A program made the translations under genes and the position numbers. A model generated the notes under the pieces. That model did no database searches. It was not told where the DNA came from and saw nothing but the letters and a program-made list of their open reading frames with translations. A stretch of 64,000 nt of DNA from a virus: positions 1-64,000 of the IMG/VR virus record IMGVR_UViG_3300010885_026736. The stretch is one strand, 5' to 3'. Each line of letters begins with the position of its first letter. Position 1 is the first letter of the stretch. Below, piece by piece: positions 8,512-16,234 of this stretch.

Positions 8512-8798
8512 AGCTTCCACCCTTCCTTATTGAGAAAGGCAGACATGGACTTATATTCTTCTTTGTACATTATAAGATCTTTTGCAAGCTCTGTTTTAGC
8601 TTCTTCTAAAGCAGCAATAGCCATTTTTTGTGTTTTGATAAGCTCTATAGCTTGACGTTGATTGATTGCTGCTTTTCTAAGCATGCCAGACAATTCATAA
8701 AGTCCGCTGTCACCTGTGAAGTCTTCCAAAATGGAAACATCAGACATATCGTTAAGTAGCAGAGAAGACCGTTCAAGTGCTTCAAGAAGCGATTTCAT
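8508..8798 (-). CDS. Small helical protein
   Basis: 96 residues, almost entirely helical, with heptad-like leucines (MKSLLEALERSSLLL; AIAALEEAKTELAKDL). It lies in an early operon with three similar small genes and just after the gene led by the promoter at 9238-9265. No known family. Confidence 0.6.
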   Translation of the reverse strand: MKSLLEALERSSLLLNDMSDVSILEDFTGDSGLYELSGMLRKAAINQRQAIELIKTQKMAIAALEEAKTELAKDLIMYKEEYKSMSAFLNKEGWKL

Positions 8799-8800
8799 AA

Positions 8801-9208
8801 TTATTCTCCCAGGAATTGCTTGATGGAACCAAAGGGAAGACCCCAGTTGTACTCGACTTCTTCGTAACCGTAGAAGCTAACACCCTCCTCCCAACCATCG
8901 GCTTGGATGAGGATACGAACAGCATCCTTCTTGGATGCATTGACCACCAGTGCCTGCATGTCGGCAACCCGCTTCTCAAAGCGGGCAACAGCTTCCTTCT
9001 GAGCTGCACGCTCCTCAGAAATCTCCCGGTCGATAGTACGCTGGAGGTAGTCGATCTGGCTATCAAAAGCCTCGACCGAACCAAAGAGGATAGGACTCTG
9101 GGGGCGAACGCCAGTGGCGTCCTTGTACATGTCAGAGTAGACCAGGCAGGCGTCGGCGCGCTCGGCCGAAGTAGCAGCGATCTGGGCGAGGGTCATGAAA
9201 GCAGTCAT
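8801..9208 (-). CDS. Early hypothetical protein, GC-rich
   Basis: 135 residues from ATG 9208 (MTAFMTLAQIAATSAERADA). A conserved promoter-leader motif precedes it, containing AGGAAA 7 bases before this ATG. An in-frame upstream ATG in the leader would add METKKETQ. The helical middle (REISEERAAQKEAVARFEKRVADM) is followed by a short beta segment (FYGYEEVEYNWGLPFGSI). Base composition is clearly more GC-rich than the replication genes, which suggests different ancestry. Function unknown. Confidence 0.6.
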   Translation of the reverse strand: MTAFMTLAQIAATSAERADACLVYSDMYKDATGVRPQSPILFGSVEAFDSQIDYLQRTIDREISEERAAQKEAVARFEKRVADMQALVVNASKKDAVRILIQADGWEEGVSFYGYEEVEYNWGLPFGSIKQFLGE

Positions 9209-9237
9209 TTGGGTTTCCTTCTTCGTTTCCATAATTA

Positions 9238-9265
9238 ATAATAGCACAACTGGAATTAATTGCAA
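9238..9265 (-). promoter_or_regulatory. Early promoter, conserved-spacer family (TTGCAA-16-TATTAT)
   Basis: One of ten copies of a promoter whose 16-base spacer (TTAATTCCA..T.TGC) and downstream AATTATGGAAA are nearly invariant. A TGC before the -10 adds an extended -10 feature. It drives the gene at 9208. Confidence 0.75.
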
Positions 9266-9271
9266 CCATTT

Positions 9272-9484
9272 TTAAAAATTAATTCGTGGTTCTCCCAAGG
9301 TGTAATACGGCTCATAGTCCTCATCGTCATAGACCTCCCACTCAGCGGCATGCTGGTCTACATACTTCTTATGTTCAATAAGTTCAGACTCAGTCATATA
9401 GTCATATGACCATACTTCAGTTCCATCAGGGTATGCATACTTGAAGCCATTGTTCTCAATGCTCATGATAGCAATCTGGGTCAT
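9272..9484 (-). CDS. Small early acidic protein
   Basis: 70 residues from ATG 9484 (MTQIAIMSIENNGFKYAYPDG), the second ATG in the conserved leader. The C-terminal half is very acidic and tyrosine-rich (WEVYDDEDYEPYYTLG). It has its own copy of the conserved early promoter. An acidic DNA-mimic-like or host-binding protein is possible, but nothing proves it. Confidence 0.55.
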   Translation of the reverse strand: MTQIAIMSIENNGFKYAYPDGTEVWSYDYMTESELIEHKKYVDQHAAEWEVYDDEDYEPYYTLGEPRINF

Positions 9485-9513
9485 CGGTGTGTCCTGTCTC
9501 GTTTCCATAATTC

Positions 9514-9541
9514 ATAATAGCATATATGGAATTAAACACAA
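9514..9541 (-). promoter_or_regulatory. Early promoter, conserved-spacer family (TTGTGT-16-TATTAT)
   Basis: Same motif as at 9238, here with -35 TTGTGT, spacer TTAATTCCATATATGC and -10 TATTAT, followed by GAATTATGGAAACG. Confidence 0.75.
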
Positions 9542-9558
9542 CCGTTTTTTTAAGAAAA

Positions 9559-9747
9559 TTAAATTTCTACTCTCTTATAATAGAGATGTAAAGGCCCCTT
9601 AGGCCCAAAGATGCACTTAGATATCTTAATGGCTTCTTCATAGTTTTCTGTGTGAAGCTTTAGCATGTGGATCTTTTCCGTACCTGGCGGAAAATGATAA
9701 GCGATCATATACTGATTCTTATACTTCTTGTCTGTTGATTTTTCCAT
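9559..9747 (-). CDS. Small hypothetical protein
   Basis: 62 residues, basic, starting MEKSTDKKYKNQYMIAY, with a beta-alpha pattern (IHMLKLHTENYEEAIKISKCIF). It overlaps the exonuclease stop by 29 bases, implying one transcript. The SD is weak. No family recognised. Confidence 0.5.
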   Translation of the reverse strand: MEKSTDKKYKNQYMIAYHFPPGTEKIHMLKLHTENYEEAIKISKCIFGPKGPLHLYYKRVEI

Positions 9748-10423
9748 GTGTTAATCCATGATAGTCATAAAAAGTATTGATAACAGATATCGCTTTGTCT
9801 ATCCAGTCATCTCGTTTCTCAACAAAGACCTGAGGATAATCATTGTCTATAGCTATAATTATAACAATCTGTGGAACAGGAATACCTGTAAGCTCTTCAA
9901 ACATCACAGCGTAGCAGGCACACTGCATGAAGTAATCTTCAATCCATTCACGCTTCTTAGGCTTGTTGGATGTCTTATAGTCAATGATTGATCGTTTACC
10001 CTTGAACCGTGCAACTAAGTCAACAGTACCTGCAATACCTAGATGCTGTGAATACAAAGGAGTTTCAATTCCATGAACGTCATCAATAGTCTCATCTAGG
10101 ATGTCTACAATAGATGAGAATAGATCTAAGGTGCCTATGTCAAGGTTCTTGAAGTCAATAGGCTTATTACCCACATAGTCCTCGCAGACAGCATGGAGCT
10201 TAGTGCCTCTTGTAGAAGCCTTCTTTGAGATACGATTAGCTTCTTCTTCACCAACCTTTTCACGCCATGCCTTGAGAGAGTCCTTCTTGAAGAACCCTAA
10301 GACAGTGGTTACTGAGGGGACACGTTTCCCATCTGGTAGGACATAGAAACGTCCCCCCTCAGTATCTTCCCTATTAAGAGAATGCAGGTGTTTGAGGTTG
10401 TGGATAAACTGCTTTTGTATCAC
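9719..10423 (-). CDS. PD-(D/E)xK exonuclease, Cas4/RecB-like
   Basis: 234-residue nuclease of the RecB/Cas4-like PD-(D/E)xK superfamily. The catalytic core is visible as HLGIAGTVDLVARFKG (metal-binding Asp) followed by SIIDYKTS (DxK), then a QCACYAVMFEE helix typical of motif IV. RGTKLHAVCEDYV is the usual N-terminal helix. Likely a single-strand DNA exonuclease used in recombination or host-DNA breakdown. The start is uncertain: GTG 10423 lies within the PhoH gene end and has no clear SD, and a later non-ATG start is possible. Confidence 0.8.
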   Translation of the reverse strand: MIQKQFIHNLKHLHSLNREDTEGGRFYVLPDGKRVPSVTTVLGFFKKDSLKAWREKVGEEEANRISKKASTRGTKLHAVCEDYVGNKPIDFKNLDIGTLDLFSSIVDILDETIDDVHGIETPLYSQHLGIAGTVDLVARFKGKRSIIDYKTSNKPKKREWIEDYFMQCACYAVMFEELTGIPVPQIVIIIAIDNDYPQVFVEKRDDWIDKAISVINTFYDYHGLTHGKINRQEV

Positions 10424-11171
10424 GATTAAAATATCCCCAAGAGTCTAGTTCAGCCAATACGAACTCACGGACGAAACCAGAACGAACAATGTCTTCCACT
10501 AAGAACTCTACAGTGGCAACGGATGGAATCTTATTTAGAATCTTCATCATCTTCTTTAGACCAGACTCTTCATTGTAGCGTTCGCTAGTTAAATCATCTT
10601 GGTTTAGGTCACCGCACATAATGAGTCTTGAATCTTGTCCGACACGTGTTAGGACTGTCTTTTGTTCTTGGAAAGAAAGATTCTGAATCTCATCTAGAAT
10701 GATGACTGCGTTATCAATAGTTGTACCACGAAGGAATGAAGTAGATTCAAACTCAATGATACCTTTTTGTTTTAGAATAGAATAAGCGTCTCCACGATTG
10801 AAGAGCTTAGTGCAGATTGAAATGTAGGGTGCCTCAAATACTTCCATCTTTTGCTTAGCAGTGCCAGGTAAGAAACCAATACCCTTTGATGCTTGAGCGC
10901 TTCTAATAATGAATACCTTCTCATATGGCGAATTGCGAGAAAACACATCTTCAAGAGCTAAGAATAAACTAATAAAGCTTTTACCACTACCGGGTACACC
11001 ATGCAATAGTAAATTTTTATTATTATCATATAATTCAAATGCTAATCTTTGATTATCTGTTTTAGGTGATATATCAACTAATTTGAAATTATTTTGATGT
11101 TGTTCTTCCTGTCTATTGTCTTGTTGCTTGTTAAGTCTACGCTCTCTTCTAGAAGGTCTATTAGTAGCCAT
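10374..11171 (-). CDS. phoH: PhoH-like ATPase
   Basis: 265 residues from ATG 11171, with an AGGA SD; an in-frame ATG at 11210 lacks one. After a basic, Gln-rich N-terminus comes the PhoH P-loop domain. Walker A is GVPGSGKS (58-65), Walker B is VIILDEIQN, and GDLNQDD is a sensor-like motif. PhoH proteins are cytosolic ATPases linked to phosphate stress and probably RNA handling; they are common in marine T4-like phages. It overlaps the downstream exonuclease by 50 bases. A TGGTATAAT extended -10 sits at about 11218-11226 upstream. Confidence 0.9.
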   Translation of the reverse strand: MATNRPSRRERRLNKQQDNRQEEQHQNNFKLVDISPKTDNQRLAFELYDNNKNLLLHGVPGSGKSFISLFLALEDVFSRNSPYEKVFIIRSAQASKGIGFLPGTAKQKMEVFEAPYISICTKLFNRGDAYSILKQKGIIEFESTSFLRGTTIDNAVIILDEIQNLSFQEQKTVLTRVGQDSRLIMCGDLNQDDLTSERYNEESGLKKMMKILNKIPSVATVEFLVEDIVRSGFVREFVLAELDSWGYFNRDTKAVYPQPQTPAFS

Positions 11172-11218
11172 GGGGTTCCTTTTTAAGGTTTGAGTTGTAG
11201 TCTCACCCACACATTTTA

Positions 11219-11530
11219 TTATACCATTGACCCTCCAAGCTTATTACGAGCTCGTTTCATTGCTTCTCGGGTCTTTGTTGCTTTGATACCTTTGTCGCCG
11301 TATGTATCTGCTAGGGGCGTAGTTGGGTTTGCTTGTGCAATCCTAGAGAACATTTCTTTCATACCAGAGTCTGTCTTAACTCTGTCACCTGTGCCACCAA
11401 TAATTGTAATAGCGACGGGCACACGCTTAATGTGAGGATTTTCTTCTAACATAGTCTCTGCAGCGGAGATGCTTAAAAACTCATCCCACTCTTCACCAGT
11501 CGTAGTATCTTTAAAAGTATATGTTGGCAT
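11219..11530 (-). CDS. Small FmdB-like phage protein lacking zinc cysteines
   Basis: 103 residues from ATG 11530, just 1 base beyond the stop of the upstream gene (11532-11534). The N-terminus MPTYTFKDTTTGEEWDEFLSI has the layout of FmdB-type zinc ribbons (MPxYxYxC..C), but the cysteines are absent, as in related proteins of T4-like marine phages. The C-terminus is basic (KTREAMKRARNKLGG). Role unknown. Confidence 0.55.
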   Translation of the reverse strand: MPTYTFKDTTTGEEWDEFLSISAAETMLEENPHIKRVPVAITIIGGTGDRVKTDSGMKEMFSRIAQANPTTPLADTYGDKGIKATKTREAMKRARNKLGGSMV

Positions 11531-11531
11531 C

Positions 11532-12128
11532 TTAACTCTCAATCTTGTTTCCAGGCGTACCAAGGCTGATCTTAGTATGCCATTCGTCACCTATCTTACG
11601 TCTATAAAAATGATCTTTTAGCTCTGGGTGAGCTACTAGCTCTGGATCATCATGTGGAACATTTGTGTCAATCTCATCATCGGGCATCAGACGCTTGACT
11701 TCATCATGATGTAGAGCCATTTTTTGTAAATGATTTTCAGGAAGTTGTTTCTTTAAGAACGATAAAGCTTTACCAGACTTTTCACCATATGAACGGCCAC
11801 GCATAATATCATCATGCATAATAGTAGCTAGATGCTTCTTACCTTCAGGTGTGCCGTCTGTAGCACATGCAACTGACTTACGGCCACCTTTGTCTTTATA
11901 GAAGACAGCAGCTTTAACCTTGCCGCCCTTCTTCTTAATTTTCCAGAAAGGGATATTTTTGGCCATGTCATCAGGATTTTTGAATCCAGATCCATGAATG
12001 CCGCCGATAGGCTCATAGGCCTTTTGAACCATATCAAACACTTCTTGCTTATGCTTTTCCTTATCGGGATGGTTTCCGATAAGATTATGGAAATGCTCTT
12101 GTAGCAAGAATTTTGTAAATGTAAGCAT
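11532..12128 (-). CDS. Conserved late protein with capsid-targeting-like N-terminus
   Basis: 198 residues starting MLTFTKFLLQEHF, very similar in pattern to the T4 internal-head-protein targeting peptide MKTYQEFIAEA. The middle (FWKIKKKGGKVKAAVFYKD) looks like a GNAT- or beta-sheet-type strand pair, and His/Asp-rich stretches follow. GGAGG is a strong SD, and an exact TATAAATA lies 19 bases upstream of ATG, so the gene is late-expressed. Function unknown; packaging inside the head is my inference. Confidence 0.55.
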   Translation of the reverse strand: MLTFTKFLLQEHFHNLIGNHPDKEKHKQEVFDMVQKAYEPIGGIHGSGFKNPDDMAKNIPFWKIKKKGGKVKAAVFYKDKGGRKSVACATDGTPEGKKHLATIMHDDIMRGRSYGEKSGKALSFLKKQLPENHLQKMALHHDEVKRLMPDDEIDTNVPHDDPELVAHPELKDHFYRRKIGDEWHTKISLGTPGNKIES

Positions 12129-12146
12129 ACTCTACCTCCGTTGACT

Positions 12147-12154
12147 TATTTATA
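12147..12154 (-). promoter_or_regulatory. T4-type late promoter TATAAATA
   Basis: Exact TATAAATA on the minus strand, about 19 bases upstream of the ATG at 12128 and followed by the GGAGG SD. Good placement for gp55-dependent late transcription. Confidence 0.6.
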
Positions 12155-12156
12155 AT

Positions 12157-12720
12157 TCAACCCACCTGGTAGAGCAGTTGTTTGATCGCTTCAACCATTT
12201 CAGGATAGTTCTCAAACCGATGGCTACCACCTTCAAGAACTTTAAGATGAGCATGATAATATTTATCTAGCTGAAGTTGTGCTTCTACATCTTTATGAGA
12301 AATGACTTCATCACCTTTTTCACAAAGGACGATTCTAGGAATGCCATCATTCAGTTTTAGCTTAGTGCTAGAATAAGCTATGCAATCTTGCAGAGACCAC
12401 TTTCTGCCATCAACAACTTGACCAATATATTTCTGTAAGGTGGTAGTAGGATCAAGTGCAGGATTGAGAAGCAACGCACTACATCTAAAATGAGAGGAGA
12501 ACAATGCTGCCCAAAACGCACCAAGGCTGGTCCCAACGAAGATAAGTTCCTCGTCAGGATCAACCTTGCCGATTTCATGATACAGTTTCCGATAAGCCTC
12601 ATCTGCTCTTGCAGGAGTGTAAGGCACGATTACGTCACCAGGAAAGGCCTTTTCTAAAGCGTCAACCTTAGGCGAGGGACCTCCGCCAGCGAACCCATTG
12701 ATGTAGATAATTTTCGTCAT
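12157..12720 (-). CDS. YqiA-like alpha/beta-hydrolase (esterase)
   Basis: 187-residue small serine hydrolase of the YqiA/UPF0227 type. It has YINGFAGGGPSPK (oxyanion region), nucleophile elbow FVGTSLGAFW (Ser65), a likely Asp in LCEKGDEVISH and His in EGGSHRF. Such enzymes cleave short acyl or thioesters. The ATG lies only 5 bases after the promoter's TATTAT, at about the expected transcript start, so it may be translated from a leaderless mRNA; no later in-frame ATG preserves the fold. Its role for the phage is unknown. Confidence 0.8.
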   Translation of the reverse strand: MTKIIYINGFAGGGPSPKVDALEKAFPGDVIVPYTPARADEAYRKLYHEIGKVDPDEELIFVGTSLGAFWAALFSSHFRCSALLLNPALDPTTTLQKYIGQVVDGRKWSLQDCIAYSSTKLKLNDGIPRIVLCEKGDEVISHKDVEAQLQLDKYYHAHLKVLEGGSHRFENYPEMVEAIKQLLYQVG

Positions 12721-12725
12721 AACTT

Positions 12726-12753
12726 ATAATAGCATGTCTGAGTTAAATGTCAA
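12726..12753 (-). promoter_or_regulatory. Early promoter (TTGACA-16-TATTAT), conserved-spacer family variant
   Basis: TTGACA, 16 bases ending ATGC, TATTAT, then AAGTTATG in which the ATG is the esterase start codon. It keeps the same register as the other family members, where an ATG also follows. Confidence 0.75.
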
Positions 12754-12756
12754 CCA

Positions 12757-13119
12757 TCAATCCGCTTGACGAGTGATAAAGGTCTTGCGGATCTTCTTAG
12801 GAGCAAAGAACTCATCTACAGTCTGGACAGCCGTGTCAATATCAAACTCCTTGCAGGAGAAGATATCAATGTAGCCCTCGCCTGTGTGGTCATTGAAATG
12901 TGCCAGAATGTTTGAGGTCTCAATGAACTGCAGAACAGTCCAGCCTTCTAGATGTACTTCATTGTGTCCGAAGTGCAGCAGCTGGGGTTCACCGTAGGGA
13001 ACCATGTCAATGCGCTTGACTAGTGTCTTAACCCAGAGCTCCAAGATGCCCTTGTCTGTGATGGTATTCTTGTCGCAGCCACTGCAATCAAGAAGTAAAT
13101 GGTATCCCCAGTAACTCAT
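12757..13119 (-). CDS. S-adenosylmethionine decarboxylase-like protein
   Basis: 120 residues with the small prokaryotic SpeD/AdoMetDC layout: N-terminal GYHLLLDCSG, a central HFGHNEVHLEG region, and FIETSNILAHFNDHTGEGYIDIFSCKEFD. In this last stretch the Ser after Thr may correspond to the pyruvoyl-forming Ser, and YIDIFSC is a strong family signature. In the canonical enzyme a His follows the ESH motif; here it is shifted, so activity is uncertain. If active it would supply decarboxylated AdoMet for polyamines that neutralise packaged DNA. Related genes occur in marine T4-like phages. Confidence 0.65.
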   Translation of the reverse strand: MSYWGYHLLLDCSGCDKNTITDKGILELWVKTLVKRIDMVPYGEPQLLHFGHNEVHLEGWTVLQFIETSNILAHFNDHTGEGYIDIFSCKEFDIDTAVQTVDEFFAPKKIRKTFITRQAD

Positions 13120-13295
13120 TAGTCTTCATCCCATTCTTCTAATTCAATGAGCTCATTGATGTTTCTTGTTTTAAGCGCTCGTTCAATACGATGCTCTTTC
13201 TTACGGCTTCTATATTCTTCATAAGATAATGCGGAATCAAATCCATCTTCATAATAATCATCGTAATGCTTATTTGTCTTTCTGCTCTTGCTCAT
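13119..13295 (-). CDS. Small acidic/basic protein, 58 residues
   Basis: A short gene starting MSKSRKTNKHYDDYYEDGF and ending ELIELEEWDED. Its TAA stop overlaps the ATG of the SpeD-like gene (TAATG), and it fills the gap between two genes exactly. Charged and probably soluble. Function unknown. Confidence 0.5.
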   Translation of the reverse strand: MSKSRKTNKHYDDYYEDGFDSALSYEEYRSRKKEHRIERALKTRNINELIELEEWDED

Positions 13296-13313
13296 TGACT
13301 TAGCTAGTTCCTG

Positions 13314-13832
13314 TTATGCTGTTTTTTGCTTAGGAGGGCGACCACGCCCACGACGAATTGGCTGATCGTCTGGCGTATCATCTTCTTGGGTGGCTGGCTT
13401 GGCTTGAAATGTACCTTCTGGTAGCAAGCCTGGGAAGACTTCTCTTACCATGTCCTCTGTAACGTTGGCATAGGGTAGAGTCTTTTCCTTAACCGAAAGA
13501 AGAAGCTTTGCATCATCTGGATCAAGTGATTCCAGTGTATTGATGAATAGCTTTTCCTTTTGTAACTGTGTAACATTAGGATTGCCATCACCCACAAATA
13601 GATACATCTTACGGAGTGATTGATATAGCATCGCTTGCTGATCACCATACTGGCATGGCTTGTAGGGTGGAGCACCTTCTGGTAGATTCCATACAATAGA
13701 TGGGTCAAATGCTAGTCTAAAGATTGCTAGTACACCTTGATTTGTTGCACAAGTTGCTAGCATTCGCTTACGATTATCTAGATCAGGTTCACTTGAGATC
13801 TTACTTAGGATCTCAGAAATACCTAGTTGCAT
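13314..13832 (-). CDS. DUF6433-like conserved T4-like protein with AT-hook
   Basis: 172 residues from ATG 13832, with GGAG 6 bases upstream. The sequence QLGISEILSKISS ... LAIFRLAFDPSIVWNLPEGAPPYKP matches a conserved family of T4-like marine phages (DUF6433 by memory). The C-terminus IRRGRGRPPK is an AT-hook-like minor-groove binder, suggesting a DNA-associated role. Known function: none established. Confidence 0.65.
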   Translation of the reverse strand: MQLGISEILSKISSEPDLDNRKRMLATCATNQGVLAIFRLAFDPSIVWNLPEGAPPYKPCQYGDQQAMLYQSLRKMYLFVGDGNPNVTQLQKEKLFINTLESLDPDDAKLLLSVKEKTLPYANVTEDMVREVFPGLLPEGTFQAKPATQEDDTPDDQPIRRGRGRPPKQKTA

Positions 13833-13986
13833 ATTGTTCTCCAATGTCTTTTAAAAAATATTTTTCTGATTCTTTTGCAAACTGAATCCATTTGCGTTGC
13901 TTTTCACTTTCAATACTATAAAAGTTTGTTTGCGGATACATCATGTGCCATAGAGAAGCCGCTTGTTGTTGATGTCTAGAAGTCAC
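13813..13986 (-). CDS. Small conserved protein, GTG start
   Basis: 57 residues (MTSRHQQQAASLWHMMYPQ...), read from GTG 13986, with GGAG seven bases upstream inside the RNase H gene end. The RNase H stop overlaps its start and its own 3' end overlaps the next gene start by 20 bases, as expected of coupled phage genes. The SIESEKQRKWIQFAKESEKYF stretch is helical. Function unknown. Confidence 0.55.
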   Translation of the reverse strand: MTSRHQQQAASLWHMMYPQTNFYSIESEKQRKWIQFAKESEKYFLKDIGEQYATRYF

Positions 13987-14821
13987 CTATGCACTCCATC
14001 AGGTTCTTAAGCTTATGTGCAATGAAGTAATTGAACAACTTGCTACGATCCTTGATCTGTGATGTGTATTGCTCAAGCACTTGAGTAGAAATATCATCTG
14101 GGATACATTCAAGATCAATCAGTTGTTGGTTACGCTTATAATTACGTAGCATGGTTTCATCACAAAACTGCTCGGGTTCCTGGATCATCCACACCTGAAG
14201 CTTCTTAGAAGTCACAGGTGTTTGACGACCTCCAATCACAAATACATTATCTGGTGACAGGAAGTTAGGAATGCCATCGCTAGAATCGCCCCGCATGATG
14301 TGCTCCTTGAGGAACAGATCTGGATTAGCACAGTTGATGTACTTCTTAAGCACTGGGCTATACTGCTTTACGTTCGGATACTTTTGCAGCTGGCCAAAGT
14401 CTTTGTCACCAGATAGAATAAGAATCTTTTCTTGATAACAAAATTCTTTGACCAGGGTTGCAATAATATCATCTGCTTCAGCATGCTCAATCTGAATAAC
14501 CTTGTATGGAAAATTATCCTTGAGCTCTTGACGGATCTTATTGAGTGTTTCAAACACCGCATTCCAATCAAGCTCTGAAGCGTCACGCTCCTTCTTACGA
14601 TTGGCTTTGTAGTAAGGATAAACCTGCTTACGCCAATAGTTCTTGTCATCACAAGCAATGACAAGTTCCCCGAACTCAGCGGAGAACCTTGCCTTGTGTG
14701 ACCTAAGTGCATTGAGCACCATATGACGAACAATGTCTTCTTCAATTTTAATATTTTTATGATTTCCAATCTGCGCCATAAGCGTAGAAATCATAACCTG
14801 GTTCAAGTCAACAATAATCAC
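13976..14821 (-). CDS. rnh: RNase H / 5'-3' exonuclease (T4 rnh type)
   Basis: 281-residue FEN/5'-nuclease that removes RNA primers from lagging-strand fragments. Metal-binding acids are visible in order: IIVDLNQVM, VIACDDKNYWRK, EHAEADDIIATLV, LSGDKDFGQL and MRGDSSDGIPNF (the helix-hairpin-helix region). The start is GTG 14821, because GAGGTG lies properly upstream; an upstream in-frame TTG is less likely. It lies immediately behind a strong promoter. Very likely functional. Confidence 0.9.
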   Translation of the reverse strand: MIIVDLNQVMISTLMAQIGNHKNIKIEEDIVRHMVLNALRSHKARFSAEFGELVIACDDKNYWRKQVYPYYKANRKKERDASELDWNAVFETLNKIRQELKDNFPYKVIQIEHAEADDIIATLVKEFCYQEKILILSGDKDFGQLQKYPNVKQYSPVLKKYINCANPDLFLKEHIMRGDSSDGIPNFLSPDNVFVIGGRQTPVTSKKLQVWMIQEPEQFCDETMLRNYKRNQQLIDLECIPDDISTQVLEQYTSQIKDRSKLFNYFIAHKLKNLMECIGDF

Positions 14822-14849
14822 AATGCACCTCAATTTGCTCTATAATTTA

Positions 14850-14878
14850 ATTATATAGCAATATTTATATTAAATCAA
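14850..14878 (-). promoter_or_regulatory. Sigma70-type promoter TTGATT-17-TATAAT
   Basis: Consensus-like promoter upstream of the RNase H gene. Its spacer contains TATAAATA (14862-14869), so the same site could serve as a late promoter, although that overlap may be chance. Confidence 0.65.
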
Positions 14879-14881
14879 CCA

Positions 14882-15265
14882 CTATTCTTCATCATCATCA
14901 AGATAGTCTTCAAAGCTATCAATATCAGGTAATTCAATTAGCTTCTCGGCTGCATGTTGTAGAGAATGTTCAATACCCATAGTCTTAAGCATTAGAGACT
15001 TAACAGCTTCAACTACTAGAACGCTATCCTTGATATAATCAGGATCATCAAATGTAAATCCCATGATGCTAAGCTTGTAGAAAAGTTCTTCAATCAATTC
15101 AGCAGAAAGAAATGAAACGAAGTCCATCTTATTCTGTGCAGCTTGTAAGATTAGTTCTTCTAAGTTAGATCCGACAAAAGGATTCTTGTGCGGTTTTGGA
15201 AATTTAATAACATTTGAGGGGACCTCATCAACACCTTCATTTTGTAGTTGAGTGTTGTCTTCCAT
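14882..15265 (-). CDS. Conserved acidic hypothetical protein
   Basis: 127 residues, acidic at both ends (MEDNTQLQNEGVDEVPSN... FEDYLDDDEE), with a helical centre (LSAELIEELFYKLSIMGFTFD; VVEAVKSLMLKTMGIEHSL). I recognise it only as typical of marine T4-like phages, where a similar protein lies beside replication genes. Function unknown. Confidence 0.6.
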   Translation of the reverse strand: MEDNTQLQNEGVDEVPSNVIKFPKPHKNPFVGSNLEELILQAAQNKMDFVSFLSAELIEELFYKLSIMGFTFDDPDYIKDSVLVVEAVKSLMLKTMGIEHSLQHAAEKLIELPDIDSFEDYLDDDEE

Positions 15266-15274
15266 CTAATACCC

Positions 15275-16234
15275 TTACTTTTTTTGTTGTAGTGATTGAA
15301 GTAGCGCAGCCCACTCTTGTGATTTGTTTTCCCAGCCATGCACTCTATCAACCTGGAGCTTTTGTAAAGCAAGATCAGCTTGAATAGCTTCACGTTGATT
15401 TTTCATGACTTCAATGCCTTGAGCTAGTACAGAATAAAATCCTTGTGCATGAGTTTGTAGATCTTCACTCCATTGATACATCCAAGTTAGTCCCATTCCT
15501 GTTTCAGGTAGTGCAGCAAGGTTAGGATGAATGCAAAGCAGACCTGCAGACATTGCTTCAATTAGGCATAGGCAGGAAGTTTCCTTCCAGATACTAGGAT
15601 AAGCAAAAATATCTGCATTAAGAAGACCATCACGTAGTTCTTCATTTGACACTGTACCATGGTATTTAATGTTTGGATGATTTCTGCAAATCTCATAAAG
15701 CTCTTCATACTGCTCATCACGCTGTTCCCAGCCATAAAGCTTGAAAGAAGAATATACATCTAGTTCAATATCTGGATACTGCTTTACAAGTTCTAGAAAT
15801 ACTGGAATAAGAATCTGCAGACCCCGATGAGGTGTAGATGTGTATACCAGACGGATCTTATCACTCTTAGTACGCTTTGATACGTCTAGTGGAATGATAG
15901 AATTCTTGATCACAACAGAATCATTATACGGGACGCCACGCTTCTCAGCATACTGTTCCATCTGCCAGTTTGATACGAAGACGAACTTCTCAAACTTCTT
16001 ACGGAATAGAGGATCGCTAAGACGAGACGATTCTGGATCCTCTGGTAGGTCATGTGCGTAGAAGATATGTTGACGTTCAGGATCTAGTTCACGAGCTCGT
16101 GAGAATACAATTTGATATTTCTCTAGTAGCTCACGTGGCACAGAGCCGTCATACAGGCGTTCTTGTAGTAGTTCGGTTCCTCCCTTTGAATTGGCATTAA
16201 GCTCGTTACGCTCAATAAGATCATGGTTACTCAT
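15275..16234 (-). CDS. Glycosyltransferase, GT4-type GT-B fold
   Basis: 319 residues. The C-terminal half has the GT4 signature: RLVYTSTPHRGLQILI (start of the nucleotide-binding domain), VSNEELRDGLLNADIFAYPSIWKETSCLCLIEAMSAG (E-x7-E retaining motif) and LPETGMG. The N-terminal half holds KFVFVSNWQMEQYAEKRG. It would transfer a sugar from a nucleotide donor to an unknown acceptor: modified DNA, virion protein or host surface. It overlaps the next small membrane gene. Confidence 0.85.
   Translation of the reverse strand: MSNHDLIERNELNANSKGGTELLQERLYDGSVPRELLEKYQIVFSRARELDPERQHIFYAHDLPEDPESSRLSDPLFRKKFEKFVFVSNWQMEQYAEKRGVPYNDSVVIKNSIIPLDVSKRTKSDKIRLVYTSTPHRGLQILIPVFLELVKQYPDIELDVYSSFKLYGWEQRDEQYEELYEICRNHPNIKYHGTVSNEELRDGLLNADIFAYPSIWKETSCLCLIEAMSAGLLCIHPNLAALPETGMGLTWMYQWSEDLQTHAQGFYSVLAQGIEVMKNQREAIQADLALQKLQVDRVHGWENKSQEWAALLQSLQQKK

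Noticed and set aside
8816-9238. Plus-strand frame of 140 codons
   Set aside because: Mirror of the GC-rich early gene on the minus strand, which has a promoter and SD; the plus-strand frame has neither.
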